Assembly (NCBI RefSeq): GCF_009569385.1 | Contig: NZ_WBOF01000001.1 | Location: 2,304,001 to 2,368,000, forward strand | Origin: Streptomyces kaniharaensis | GTDB lineage: Bacteria > Actinomycetota > Actinomycetes > Streptomycetales > Streptomycetaceae | Length of the DNA: 64,000 nt | Direction of reading: 5' to 3' | Shown: positions 46,898 to 55,718 of the stretch, piece by piece | Layout: each line of letters begins with the position of its first letter | Numbering within the stretch: position 1 is the first letter of the stretch | The notes under the pieces: generated by a model | Told to the model about the DNA's origin: nothing | The model's input: the letters and a program-made list of their open reading frames with translations, nothing else | Databases searched by the model: none | Program-made: the position numbers and the translations under genes

Positions 46898-47761
46898 TCA
46901 GCGGGCCAGCGGGGAGACCGTCCGGGTGCCCGTGTCCACGGTGTCCGTCTCGGCGGGGGCCTGCACCGAGAGCAGCGCGCCGCCGAGATCGGTGTAGACC
47001 ACCGAGTCGTCCGCCCGGCCGGTGTCCCCGCTGCCGGTGCGCTGGAGCTTGACCAGCTGGTCCTTGTCGCTCAGCCAGAGGTCCAGGGTCAGCGCGGTCG
47101 AACCGCCGGGGGCGAGCGCGGCGCGCAGCCCGTCCCGCCGGGCCTGGGGCAGCGGGGTCTGGGCCGCCGCGTACTTCTCGGCGGTGGTGGTGACCTGGTA
47201 GTGCTCGACCGTCGAGTCCTCGAACTTCTCCTCGCCGACGAACCGGGCGTCCACGCCGTCGGCGGTCGCCGCGGCCAGCGCCTCGACCGGGTTCAGCAGG
47301 TCGATCAGCCCCGCGTACGGCACCTCCCGGCGGCCGTCCGGGTCGGCCGGGACGGCGAACCGCTCCCAGTGCCGGCCGCCCTGCCGGGCCGCGGTGGCCG
47401 CGTCGCCGCCCTGGTAGCCGACGGTGTCCACGACGATCAGCTGCTCGGCGTCGGCCGGGCTGGACCGCTTGATCTGGAGTGCCGTCTTGGGCTGCCAGAA
47501 CAGCGGCCCGGCGCCGGCGTCGTTCCCCAGCCGGTAGCTGACCTTGGCCCGGCGGGCGGTCTGCACGGCCAGCTGGGCGGAGAGCAGGACGCCGTGCGGC
47601 GACCGGTCGGTCGGCTTGGCCGGTCCGGTCGGGGTGGCGCTGGTCGGGGTCGGGCTGCCGGACGGCGCGGACGACGACGCGTCGTCCGCGCTGCACCCGG
47701 TCAGCCCGGTCGCCAGCAGCACGACGGCCACCAGGGCCGCCAGCCGCTGCCGTCCCGCCAT
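46898..47761 (-). CDS. Secreted lipoprotein, LolA/LppX-like fold (1 of 3)
   Basis: The 287-residue protein has a signal peptide with lipobox TGLTGCSADD, a Ser/Thr/Pro-rich linker, and a body with alternating beta strands (TALTLDLWLSDKDQLVKLQR near the C-terminus) typical of actinobacterial LppX/LprG-like lipoproteins. These bind lipids or act in the cell envelope. Two similar lipoprotein genes lie next to it on the same strand, between rplA and rplJ. A specific role is unknown. Confidence 0.8.
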   Translation of the reverse strand: MAGRQRLAALVAVVLLATGLTGCSADDASSSAPSGSPTPTSATPTGPAKPTDRSPHGVLLSAQLAVQTARRAKVSYRLGNDAGAGPLFWQPKTALQIKRSSPADAEQLIVVDTVGYQGGDAATAARQGGRHWERFAVPADPDGRREVPYAGLIDLLNPVEALAAATADGVDARFVGEEKFEDSTVEHYQVTTTAEKYAAAQTPLPQARRDGLRAALAPGGSTALTLDLWLSDKDQLVKLQRTGSGDTGRADDSVVYTDLGGALLSVQAPAETDTVDTGTRTVSPLAR

Positions 47762-47832
47762 CGTCTTCCCCTTTCAACCCGGTCGCCGCGTCGACGGCCT
47801 TGACCGTCCGGCCACCTTGCCAGCCAGCAGGC

Positions 47833-48708
47833 TCAGCCGAGCAGCTTGAGGATGTCGGCCTCGCTGCCGAGGTCGGTCGCGGCGGGCGCCTCGATCTTCG
47901 CGGCGGTGCCGAGCCCGGAGTACTTGACGGTGACGGCCTTCTGCTCGCCGGCCTTGTCGCCGAACTCCTTGTACTGGACGAGCTCCATCTTGCCGTTGAG
48001 CCAGAGGTCGACGGTGAGGTTCTTGCCGTCCTCCTCCAGGACCTTCTGGGCGGCCTGACGCTGCTCCGGCGAGAGGTTCGGCATCCCCGCCACCATGACG
48101 GAGGCGTCCTCGACCGCCCGGAAGTGGGTGGTCTGCACGCCGTCGACGGTCTCCTCGCCGACCTTGGTCGGCTTCCCCTGCGATGCGAGGGTCAGCTGGA
48201 TCACCGGGTTGAGCATCTGGCCCATCACCAGGAAGCCGGCGCCCATCTGGTTGGTGGGGGTCACCTTGACCCAGTGCTTGCCGCCCATCACCGCCGCCTG
48301 GGCGTCACCGCCGCCGAGGTAGGTGTCGGTCCCGAGCACGCGGACGCGGAACTTCTTGCCCTCCTCCTCGCTGGCCAGGTCGATGGCAGGCGCGGTCGGG
48401 CTCTTCCAGTCGGCGTCGCCCTTGCCCTCGGGGCGCTTGGTGCCGTTCGGGGCGATCATGGCGACCTTGCCGTTGCCGGCCTTCTGCATCACCAGCACGG
48501 CGGCGGCCAGCGCGGCCTTCGGGTCTCCCGCCAGAGCACCCGCCGCCACGTCGCCGGGCTTGGCGTCGCCGGTCTTGGTGTCGCCGGCCTTGGCGTCGCC
48601 GCTCTTGGCGGCGTCGTTCCCGCTCTTGGCGCTGGAGCCGCAGGCGGTCAGGCCGGCGAGCAGGACGGCGGCCGTGACAGCGGCCGAAGCGAGGCGCACA
48701 GCGCGCAT
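47833..48708 (-). CDS. Secreted lipoprotein, LolA/LppX-like fold (2 of 3)
   Basis: The 291-residue protein has lipobox LAGLTACGSS, then a charged repeat linker of five-residue units (KAGDT, KTGDA, KPGDV) and the same strand pattern as its neighbour (NLTVDLWLNGKMELVQYKEF). The linker comes from a 15-base tandem repeat. It is 71 bases upstream of the first lipoprotein gene, so they are probably co-transcribed. Function unknown. Confidence 0.82.
   Translation of the reverse strand: MRAVRLASAAVTAAVLLAGLTACGSSAKSGNDAAKSGDAKAGDTKTGDAKPGDVAAGALAGDPKAALAAAVLVMQKAGNGKVAMIAPNGTKRPEGKGDADWKSPTAPAIDLASEEEGKKFRVRVLGTDTYLGGGDAQAAVMGGKHWVKVTPTNQMGAGFLVMGQMLNPVIQLTLASQGKPTKVGEETVDGVQTTHFRAVEDASVMVAGMPNLSPEQRQAAQKVLEEDGKNLTVDLWLNGKMELVQYKEFGDKAGEQKAVTVKYSGLGTAAKIEAPAATDLGSEADILKLLG
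48551..48610 (-). repeat. Four 15-bp tandem repeats inside a lipoprotein gene
   Basis: Four 15-base units (TCGCCGGGCTTGGCG and variants) encode a Gly-Asp-x-Lys-x linker between the lipid anchor and the folded domain. The unit is in frame, so copy-number change would only alter linker length. Confidence 0.8.
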
Positions 48709-48823
48709 GGGAGCCCCTTCGTGAGATCCGAACGATCCATGGAAAAGCCGATTTTCGGCTTCTTCGTCACGCGGACTCTAACGGATCACCACGACAGGCA
48801 CCCACGGGATGTCCCCGCCGCCA

Positions 48824-49606
48824 TCAGCCCGTCGGGGCGGGCGTTCCGTCCCCGTCTACGGGGGCGGAGACGTTCGTCGTGGTAAGCACGGTTCCGTCGC
48901 TGCCCGAGGCCGTCTCGCGCAGCCGCAGCAGTTTGCCACCGGGCCCGACCCAGACGTCGACGCCGATCGTGGTGACCCCGTGCCGGCGGTAGTAGGCGAG
49001 CACCACGGCGAGGCGCTCAGGCGTCAACTCCCGGTCGGCGCCGAAGTAGTCGGCCACCGGAGCCGATCCCCGGTAGTGCGCGACCGTCGTCCCGGCCAGC
49101 TGCTCGCCGCCGAGCGAACCGAGCGTCCCGGCCCGGGCCATGGCGTACGCGGTGCTGCCGGGGCTGGTGACCAGCCCGGTCATCCAGCCACCCGCGTAGC
49201 CGCCCGGTTCGGCGCCCGCCCGCGGGTCCAGCGACTCGGCGCTCGCCCGGTCCGTGTGCTTGGCGGCGCCGCCCTGGTAGGCGAGGTCGAGCGCGCCGTC
49301 CCGGACGGTCAGCCGACCGGTGCCGAGCTCGTCGGTGACGCTCAGGTCGGCCTCGTCCCGGGAGCCCCAGGCCAGCGTGCCGCTCGCGGTGCGGCGGCCG
49401 GCCGGGCCCTCCTCGACCACGTCGATCCGGGCGCCCCCGGCGTCGTCCAGCGCCTGTCCGGCCTGGAGCACCACCTGCCTGGGCGGCACCGGCGCGGCGC
49501 TCCCGGGGGTGCCTCCTCCCGGGGCGGCGAGCAGGCTGCACCCGGTGGCGGCGCCGAGCAGTAACAGGACCGCCGCCGAGGCGGCGGGGCGAAGGGCGGG
49601 CGGCAC
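48824..49606 (-). CDS. Secreted lipoprotein, LolA/LppX-like (3 of 3)
   Basis: About 260 residues from GTG 49606, the start best spaced from GGAG; GTG 49615 is the alternative. Lipobox is GAATGCSLL. The mature part contains GVDVWVGPGGKLLRLRE near the C-terminus, the same strand pattern as the other two lipoproteins. A short AAGCCGA hairpin (48745-48761) follows its stop and may separate it from the second gene. Role unknown. Confidence 0.78.
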   Translation of the reverse strand: MPPALRPAASAAVLLLLGAATGCSLLAAPGGGTPGSAAPVPPRQVVLQAGQALDDAGGARIDVVEEGPAGRRTASGTLAWGSRDEADLSVTDELGTGRLTVRDGALDLAYQGGAAKHTDRASAESLDPRAGAEPGGYAGGWMTGLVTSPGSTAYAMARAGTLGSLGGEQLAGTTVAHYRGSAPVADYFGADRELTPERLAVVLAYYRRHGVTTIGVDVWVGPGGKLLRLRETASGSDGTVLTTTNVSAPVDGDGTPAPTG

Positions 49607-49706
49607 GGCACACACTCCGGCGGGTTCGGTCGCATGGTCGGACCGGCCGAGCGTACGACGTTCCGGCCCGGCTGTCCCAGCCGCCCCCTGTCCCGATCCG
49701 GAAACG

Positions 49707-49750
49707 ACGGCGGGCCCGCACTCCCGGTGAGGGGAGTGCGGGCCCGCCGT
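49707..49750. terminator. Strong hairpin between rplA and the lipoprotein gene
   Basis: A perfect 19-bp inverted repeat (49707-49725 with 49732-49750) with a six-base loop, about 150 bases past the rplA stop. The 63-bp repeats lie between rplA and this hairpin, so they are in the rplKA transcript. Confidence 0.9.
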
Positions 49751-49777
49751 AACGGACTGCTCTAGAGCCGGAAGGCT

Positions 49778-49913
49778 CAGACCGCGACTGCGATCATGGG
49801 CCGGAATCCGTCGCTTCGCTCGCTTGCGCTCGCTCAGCGTCAGACCGCGGCTGCGATCACGGGCCGGGATCGTTCACTTCGCTCGCTTGCGCTCGCTCAG
49901 CGTCAGACCGCGG
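49778..49913 (-). repeat. 63-bp tandem repeat spanning the rplA stop codon
   Basis: Units begin CAGACCGCG at 49778, 49841 and 49904, exactly 63 bases apart. The first two are full copies with about six differences; the third is the true last codons of rplA. Each unit contains GCTTCGCTCGCTTGCGCTCG. The repeat therefore duplicates the end of rplA and its 3' region twice. Confidence 0.85.
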
Positions 49914-50625
49914 CCGGGTCCTCCTCGACGAGGAGGTTGCGGGTGCGGTTCGGGTCCACCGGGACGCCGGGGCCCATGGTGGTGGTGATCGCCGTCTTCT
50001 TGATGTAGCGACCCTTCGCGGCGGACGGCTTGGCGCGGAGCACCTCGTCCAGCGCGGCGGCGTAGTTCTCGACCAGCTGCTCGTCGGTGAAGGAGGCCTT
50101 ACCGATGATGAAGTGCAGGTTCGAGTGCTTGTCGACGCGGAACTCGATCTTGCCGCCCTTGATGTCGTTGACAGCCTTGGCGACGTCCGGGGTCACGGTG
50201 CCGGTCTTCGGGTTCGGCATCAGACCACGGGGGCCGAGCACGCGGCCGAGGCGGCCGACCTTGCCCATGAGGTCCGGGGTGGCGACGACGGCGTCGAAGT
50301 CGAGGCGGCCCTTGGCGACCTCGTCGATGAGCTCGTCGGAGCCGACGATGTCGGCGCCCGCAGCACGCGCGGCCTCGGCACGCTCGCCGGTCGCGAAGAC
50401 CAGGACCCGAGCGGTCTTACCGGTGCCGTGCGGGAGGATCACGGTGCTGCGGACCATCTGGTCGGCCTTGCGCGGGTCGACACCCAGACGCATGGCGACC
50501 TCGACGGTGCCGTCGAACTTGGTGGTGCTGGTCGCCTTGGCGAGGCGGATGGCCTCGAGGGGGGCGTAAAGGCGCTCGCGGTCGACCTGAGCGTCCGCGG
50601 CCTTCAGAGCCTTGCTGCGCTTCAC
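49903..50625 (-). CDS. rplA: 50S ribosomal protein L1
   Basis: The 240-residue protein starts at GTG 50625 ([14 protein letters not shown]) with AGGAG upstream. Signatures are [40 protein letters not shown] and [19 protein letters not shown]1 binds 23S rRNA at the stalk and can repress its own mRNA. It follows rplK after 102 bases. The C-terminal end (VEEDPAAV) lies in a tandem repeat. Confidence 0.98.
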   Translation of the reverse strand: MKRSKALKAADAQVDRERLYAPLEAIRLAKATSTTKFDGTVEVAMRLGVDPRKADQMVRSTVILPHGTGKTARVLVFATGERAEAARAAGADIVGSDELIDEVAKGRLDFDAVVATPDLMGKVGRLGRVLGPRGLMPNPKTGTVTPDVAKAVNDIKGGKIEFRVDKHSNLHFIIGKASFTDEQLVENYAAALDEVLRAKPSAAKGRYIKKTAITTTMGPGVPVDPNRTRNLLVEEDPAAV

Positions 50626-50727
50626 TGCTGCTCCTGAATGGTGATTGGAGTTGTGGTAGCTACGGGCCTGCGCAGGCCCTACCACGGGGGGACGAGACTG
50701 TGACACCAGTCCCTGGCGGGACGGGGA

Positions 50728-51162
50728 TCAGCCCTCGACGGTGATGCCCATCGACCGGGCGGTGCCGGCGATGATCTTCTCCGCGGCGTCCAGGTCGTTG
50801 GCGTTCAGGTCGGGCATCTTGGTGGTGGCGATCTCGCGGACCTGGGCGCTGGTGAGCTTGGCGACCTTGGTCTTGTGCGGCTCGCTGGAGCCCTTCTCGA
50901 CACCGGCGGCCTTCAGGATGAGGCGCGCGGCCGGCGGCGTCTTCGTGATGAAGGTGAAGGAACGGTCCTCGTAGACCGTGATCTCCACCGGCACGATCAT
51001 GCCGCGCTGCGACTCGGTCGCGGCGTTGTAGGCCTTGCAGAACTCCATGATGTTGACGCCGTGCTGACCCAGCGCGGGGCCGACCGGCGGCGCCGGGTTG
51101 GCCGCGCCGGCGTTGATCTGGAGCTTGATAAGCCCCGTGACCTTCTTCTTCTTGGGAGGCAT
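50728..51162 (-). CDS. rplK: 50S ribosomal protein L11
   Basis: The 144-residue protein starts at ATG 51162 ([18 protein letters not shown]). It has [20 protein letters not shown] and the Pro-rich switch region that binds 23S rRNA and thiostrepton. L11 works with factors at the GTPase centre and is needed for the stringent response. It has its own promoter after the nusG terminator and leads rplA. Confidence 0.98.
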
Positions 51163-51245
51163 GTCTCTCCGGGTCCTTCCGAGAGGTGATTGCTGGTGTG
51201 TGCGGAACCGGGGCGACACCCGGCCGCCAGCACACACATCGGACC

Positions 51246-51274
51246 AGGCTAACGTCTCAGCGCCGCTGGACCAA
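51246..51274 (-). promoter_or_regulatory. rplKA promoter
   Basis: TTGGTC (51269-51274) and TAGCCT (51246-51251) are separated by 17 bases on the minus strand. The -35 box overlaps the U-tract of the nusG terminator, a compact arrangement. Confidence 0.7.
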
Positions 51275-51315
51275 AACGGATTCGGGGCAGGGCCCTCGGC
51301 CCCGCCCCGAATCCG
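51273..51315 (-). terminator. Intrinsic terminator after nusG
   Basis: An 18-bp stem with one mismatch (51277-51294 with 51298-51315) and three-base loop, followed by UUUU on the minus strand. It lies 13 bases past the nusG stop. Confidence 0.85.
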
Positions 51316-51328
51316 AAGACCGTACGAA

Positions 51329-52204
51329 CTAGTTCTTCTGGATCTGGTCGAAGGAGAGCTCGACCGGGGTCTCCCGGCCGAAGATCTCGACCAGGCCCTT
51401 GACCTTCTTCGAGTCGGGGTTGATCTCGTTGATGGTCGCCTGCAGGGTCGCGAACGGGCCGTCCGTGACGGTGACCGAGTCGCCGACCTCGAAGTCCAGC
51501 ACCTGGACCTCGACCGGGCGGACCGGCGAGGCCTTGCCGGCCTCCTTGGCCGCCTGGCGCTCGACGTCCGGGGCGAGCATCTTGACGACCTCGTCCAGGG
51601 TCAGCGGGTACGGGTCGTAGGCGTTGCCGACGAAGCCGGTGACGCCGGGGGTGTTGCGCACGACGCCCCACGACTCGGGGGTGAGGTCCATGCGCACGAG
51701 GACGTAGCCGGGGAGCTTGTTCTGCCGGATGGTCTTGCGGTCGCCGTTCTTGATCTGGACGACCTCCTCCTGCGGCACCTCGGCCTGGAAGATGTACTCC
51801 TCGACGTTCAGCGAGACGGCACGCTGCTCGAGGTTCTGCTTCACCCGGTTCTCGTAGCCGGCGTAGGTGTGGATGACGTACCACTCGCCCGGCATGAAGC
51901 GCAGGTCCTCGCGGAACTTGGCGACCGGGTCGACCTCGACGGCCTCCTCGACCACGGTCTCCTCGACGACGGGCGCCTCGGCGGCGAGGTCCTCGACGGC
52001 CTCCACGTGCAGCTCGGCCGCCTCGGCCGGCTCGCCGGCCTCGGCCTCGTCGTACGCCTCGGCCTCGTCCTCGTCGCTGTCCGCGGCGTCCGCGATCGGC
52101 TCGGCGGACTCGGCGTCGTCAGCCAGCTCGGCCGCGTCCAGCTCGGCGGCGACATCCGCCTCGCGGACGGTCTCGTCGGCGTCGTACAGGGGGGACTCAG
52201 ACAC
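51329..52204 (-). CDS. nusG: Transcription termination/antitermination factor NusG
   Basis: The 291-residue protein starts at GTG 52204. The first ~100 residues are an acidic Ala/Glu/Asp-rich extension seen in actinobacterial NusG. The NGN domain begins [20 protein letters not shown], followed by [12 protein letters not shown] and the KOW domain ([20 protein letters not shown]). NusG couples RNA polymerase to Rho or ribosomes. It follows secE. Confidence 0.97.
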   Translation of the reverse strand: MSESPLYDADETVREADVAAELDAAELADDAESAEPIADAADSDEDEAEAYDEAEAGEPAEAAELHVEAVEDLAAEAPVVEETVVEEAVEVDPVAKFREDLRFMPGEWYVIHTYAGYENRVKQNLEQRAVSLNVEEYIFQAEVPQEEVVQIKNGDRKTIRQNKLPGYVLVRMDLTPESWGVVRNTPGVTGFVGNAYDPYPLTLDEVVKMLAPDVERQAAKEAGKASPVRPVEVQVLDFEVGDSVTVTDGPFATLQATINEINPDSKKVKGLVEIFGRETPVELSFDQIQKN

Positions 52205-52355
52205 GGTGGCTGCTTCTTTCCTGGAGATGGTGAAGGTGGCGCGCTCCGGGACGAGTCCCGGCGCGCCCCGCTCTCGCGGGCGCCAGGAGACGTCTCGGAG
52301 ACTTCAACAGTACCGAGTCAACGGTAGCGGCCGTGTACGTGCGGCGCAGACAGCT

Positions 52356-52384
52356 CGACCCGGGCCGAGGATCGGCCCGGGTCG
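52356..52384 (-). repeat. Hairpin in the secE-nusG spacer
   Basis: A perfect 13-bp inverted repeat (52356-52368 with 52372-52384, CGACCCGGGCCGA and its complement) with a GGA loop, 28 bases past the secE stop. It lacks a U-tract. It may reduce readthrough from secE into nusG or be a processing site. Confidence 0.6.
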
Positions 52385-52412
52385 GGAAGCGTTTCGAAGG
52401 CGGACGGCTCGG

Positions 52413-52760
52413 TCAGCCGAAGATCCAGAGGCTGAGCTTGGAGAAGCCGTAGTCCAGACCGGCCACGATGGCCATCATGACCACGACGAAGGTGACCACG
52501 ACCGCCGTGTAGTTGGTGAGCTCTCCGCGGGTGGGCCAGACGACCTTGCGCAGCTCGGCGATGATCTGGCGGTAGAAGAGGCCGATCCGGGCGAACAGGC
52601 CCTTCTTGGCCCGCTTGCCGGACTTCTTGTCGCCGGAGCGGTTGGCCCGCTTGCGGTCGCGGCGCGAGAGCGCCTCGCCCTCGGCAGGCGTGGTCTCGGC
52701 AGCGCCGTCGGCGTGGTTGCCGCTCTCAGGCGTTGCGGTGGAGCCCGTGGTCTCCGTCAC
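52413..52760 (-). CDS. secE: Preprotein translocase subunit SecE
   Basis: The 115-residue protein starts at GTG 52760. After a charged N-terminus (SRRDRKRANRSGDKKSGKR) comes the amphipathic ELRKVVWPTRGELTNYTAVV motif of SecE and one membrane helix (VVVTFVVVMMAIVAGLDYGF). SecE clamps the SecY channel. It lies in the conserved order tRNA-Trp, secE, nusG. Confidence 0.95.
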   Translation of the reverse strand: MTETTGSTATPESGNHADGAAETTPAEGEALSRRDRKRANRSGDKKSGKRAKKGLFARIGLFYRQIIAELRKVVWPTRGELTNYTAVVVTFVVVMMAIVAGLDYGFSKLSLWIFG

Positions 52761-52862
52761 TCGTCCTCACCTGAATCCGGGTTCTGCCGATCATCACCTG
52801 CGTGCCCGATGGGGCACGAGCGGCCGGCTAAAGCGGTGCTGTTCGGTGCCCTCTCCGCATCA

Positions 52863-52892
52863 AGCCCGCTCGCTCCGTGGAGCGAACGGGCT
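52863..52892 (-). terminator. Hairpin after tRNA-Trp
   Basis: A 12-bp inverted repeat with one mismatch (52863-52874 with 52881-52892) lies 18 bases past the 3' end of tRNA-Trp and before secE. It may terminate or process the tRNA transcript. Confidence 0.5.
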
Positions 52893-52909
52893 GAGGACGG
52901 ATCAAGCAG

Positions 52910-52982
52910 CAGGGCAAGAGGGACTTGAACCCCCAACCGCCGGTTTTGGAGACCGGTGCTCTACCAATTGAGCTATTGCCCT
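52910..52982 (-). tRNA. trnW: tRNA-Trp (anticodon CCA)
   Basis: A 73-base cloverleaf: acceptor AGGGCAA/TTGCCCT, D-arm GCTC-GAGC, anticodon arm CCGGT-CTCCAAA-ACCGG with CCA, T-arm GGGGG-TTCAAGT-CCCTC, discriminator G. The 3' CCA is not encoded. Confidence 0.97.
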
Positions 52983-53268
52983 ACGGTGCCTCGCGGCTCC
53001 GGTAGCGACCAACCTACCGCATCTCCCGCCGCTGTCTGCACAAGCGGTGAAAGCTCCGGTCTTTTTCGGTGGGCCGTCGAGCAGTGAGTGTACGTGGTTC
53101 GAGGGTGTTTGGTCGAACCTCTTTTCTCTCCGGCCACCGGTTGTCCGGCATATGTCCGGCATGCCCGCATGATCACCGACGGATCGTCGGACGCCGCGAT
53201 TCGGACAGCCCCGTACGGATGACGGAACCGCCATGCCCGGTCCGTCCCGGTTCTGCGACGATGCAGAC

Positions 53269-54516
53269 ATGAGCGCTTCCACCCCGCAGCCCGACCCCAC
53301 CATCCGCCCCGCCGACCGCCGGGTCTCCGCCCGGATCGGCGCCATCGCCGAGTCCGCGACCCTCGCCGTGGACGCCAAGGCCAAGGCCCTCAAGGCGGCC
53401 GGCCGTCCGGTGATCGGCTTCGGCGCCGGCGAGCCCGACTTCCCCACCCCGGACTACATCGTCGAGGCGGCCGTCGAGGCCTGCCGCGACCCGAAGAACC
53501 ACCGCTACACCCCGGCCGGCGGCCTGCCCGAGCTGAAGGCCGCGATCGCCGCCAAGACGCTGCGCGACTCCGGCTACGAGGTGGACGCCTCCGAGGTGCT
53601 GGTGACCAACGGCGGCAAGCAGGCGATCTACGAGGCCTTCGCGGCGATCCTGGACCCGGGCGACGAGGTCATCGTCCCGGCCCCGTACTGGACCACCTAC
53701 CCGGAGTCGATCCAGCTGGCCGGCGGTGTCCCGGTCGAGGTCGTGGCCGACGAGACCACCGGCTACAAGGTCTCGGTCGAGCAGCTGGAGGCCGCCCGCA
53801 CCGAGAACACCAAGGTGGTGCTCTTCGTCTCGCCGTCCAACCCGACCGGCGCGGTGTACACCCAGGCCGAGGCCGAGGCGATCGGCCGCTGGGCGCTGGA
53901 GCACGGCCTCTGGGTGCTCACCGACGAGATCTACGAGCACCTCGTCTACGGCGACGCGAGCTTCACCTCGCTGCCGGCCCTGCTGCCCGAGCTGCGGGAC
54001 AAGTGCATCGTGGTCAACGGTGTCGCCAAGACCTACGCGATGACCGGCTGGCGGGTGGGCTGGGTGATCGGCCCCAAGGACGTCATCAAGGCCGCGACCA
54101 ACCTCCAGTCGCACGCCACCTCGAACGTCTCCAACGTCGCCCAGCGCGCCGCGATCGCCGCCGTCGCCGGCGACCTCTCGGCCGTGCACGAGATGCGCAC
54201 CGCCTTCGACCGCCGCCGCCGGACGATCGTGAAGATGCTCAACGAGATCGAGGGCGTCGTCTGCCCCGAGCCCGAGGGCGCGTTCTACGCCTACCCGTCG
54301 GTCAAGGGCCTGCTCGGCAAGGAGATCCGCGGCAAGCGTCCGCAGACCTCCAGCGAGCTGGCGAGCCTGATCCTGGACGAGGTCGAGGTCGCCGCAGTCC
54401 CCGGTGAGGCCTTCGGCACCCCCGGCTACCTGCGGTTCTCCTACGCGCTCGGCGACGCCGACCTGGTCGAGGGCATCGGCCGGATCCAGAAGCTGCTCGG
54501 CGAGGCCCGCGACTGA
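53269..54516 (+). CDS. aspC: PLP-dependent aminotransferase (aspartate aminotransferase type)
   Basis: The 415-residue protein starts at ATG 53269. It has [20 protein letters not shown], the coenzyme lysine in [28 protein letters not shown] and the substrate Arg near the end ([14 protein letters not shown]). This is class I fold type I, subgroup Ib, which usually moves amino groups from aspartate. No clear ribosome-binding site precedes the ATG, so the mRNA may be leaderless. It is divergent from tRNA-Trp. Confidence 0.93.
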   Translation: MSASTPQPDPTIRPADRRVSARIGAIAESATLAVDAKAKALKAAGRPVIGFGAGEPDFPTPDYIVEAAVEACRDPKNHRYTPAGGLPELKAAIAAKTLRDSGYEVDASEVLVTNGGKQAIYEAFAAILDPGDEVIVPAPYWTTYPESIQLAGGVPVEVVADETTGYKVSVEQLEAARTENTKVVLFVSPSNPTGAVYTQAEAEAIGRWALEHGLWVLTDEIYEHLVYGDASFTSLPALLPELRDKCIVVNGVAKTYAMTGWRVGWVIGPKDVIKAATNLQSHATSNVSNVAQRAAIAAVAGDLSAVHEMRTAFDRRRRTIVKMLNEIEGVVCPEPEGAFYAYPSVKGLLGKEIRGKRPQTSSELASLILDEVEVAAVPGEAFGTPGYLRFSYALGDADLVEGIGRIQKLLGEARD

Positions 54517-54519
54517 CGT

Positions 54520-54541
54520 CCGGCACGATCCGCCGTGCCGG
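54520..54541 (+). terminator. Hairpin after the aminotransferase gene
   Basis: CCGGCACG and CGTGCCGG (54520-54527 with 54534-54541) form a perfect 8-bp stem with a six-base loop, directly after the stop at 54516. It is short, so efficiency is uncertain. Confidence 0.5.
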
Positions 54542-54631
54542 TCCCACCGGCGCACCGCCCTCTTTTCACCCCATCGGGGGAGGAGAAGGGGGCGGTTCCC
54601 GTTTCGGGGCCCGATGCGGCAGGATCGGCGA

Positions 54632-55711
54632 ATGGAACGCCTGTTGAATCCGCGAGACGTCAGGGGCCTCCCGAAGGCCCACCTGCACCTGCACTTCACC
54701 GGCTCGATGCGGCCCGCCACCCTGCTGGAGCTGGCCGACAAGCACGGCGTCCGGCTGCCGGAGGCGCTCAGTTCCGGCGAGCCGCCCAAGCTGCGGGCGA
54801 CGGACGAACGCGGCTGGTTCCGCTTCCAGCGCCTCTACGACACCGCCCGCTCGGTGCTCCGGGACGAGGACGACATCCGCCGGCTGGTCCTGGAGACCGC
54901 GCAGGACGAGCGGCGGGACGGCTCCCGCTGGCTGGAGATCCAGGTCGACCCGACCTCGTACGCGCCCCGGCTGGGCGGGCTGATCCCCGCGCTGGAACTG
55001 ATCCTGGACGCCGTCGAACACGCCGCCGGGGCCACCGGGGTGGGCATCCGGGTGCTGGTCGCGGCCAACCGGATGAAGTCCCCGATGGACGCCCGCACGC
55101 TGGCCCGGCTCGCCGTCCGCTACACCGACCGCGGCGTGGTCGGCTTCGGCCTCTCCAACGACGAGCGCCGCGGCCTTGCCCGGGACTTCGACCGGGCCTT
55201 CGAGATCGCCCGCAAGGGCGGGCTGCTGGCCGCCCCGCACGGCGGCGAGCTGGCCGGGCCGGAGTCCGTCCGGGACTGCCTGGACGACCTGGGTGCCGGC
55301 CGGATCGGCCACGGCGTGCGGGCGGCCGAGGACCCGCGGCTGATGGAGCGGCTGGCGGACCGCCAGGTCACCTGCGAGGTCTGCCCGTCCTCCAACGTCT
55401 CACTGGGCGTCTACGAGCACCCCGAGGACGTCCCGCTGCGGAAGCTGTTCGACGCGGGCGTGCCGCTGGCACTCGGCGCGGACGACCCGCTGCTGTTCGG
55501 CAGCCGGCTGGCCGCCCAGTACGAGCTCGCGCGGGACGTGCTGGGCTTCAGCGACGCCGAACTCGCCGAGCTGGCACGGCAGTCGGTCCGCGGCTCGCGC
55601 GCGCCGGAGACCGTCCGCAAGGAACTGCTGGCGGACATCGACGCCTGGCTGGCGGACGGCCACGGCAGCGCGGGTCAGAGCTCGCCCCCCGCCATCACCG
55701 CCGGGCCGTAG
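54632..55711 (+). CDS. add: Adenosine deaminase family protein
   Basis: The 359-residue protein starts at ATG 54632 with CAGGA upstream. It has the metal-binding KAHLHLHFTGSMRP, then AAPHGGELAGPESV, GAGRIGHGVRAAEDP, CPSSNVSLGVYEH and LGADDPLLFG, all catalytic segments of the adenosine deaminase family. The enzyme converts adenosine to inosine in purine salvage. All key His, Glu and Asp residues appear present. It ends seven bases from the convergent murB. Confidence 0.93.
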   Translation: MERLLNPRDVRGLPKAHLHLHFTGSMRPATLLELADKHGVRLPEALSSGEPPKLRATDERGWFRFQRLYDTARSVLRDEDDIRRLVLETAQDERRDGSRWLEIQVDPTSYAPRLGGLIPALELILDAVEHAAGATGVGIRVLVAANRMKSPMDARTLARLAVRYTDRGVVGFGLSNDERRGLARDFDRAFEIARKGGLLAAPHGGELAGPESVRDCLDDLGAGRIGHGVRAAEDPRLMERLADRQVTCEVCPSSNVSLGVYEHPEDVPLRKLFDAGVPLALGADDPLLFGSRLAAQYELARDVLGFSDAELAELARQSVRGSRAPETVRKELLADIDAWLADGHGSAGQSSPPAITAGP

Positions 55712-55718
55712 CGCCCTC

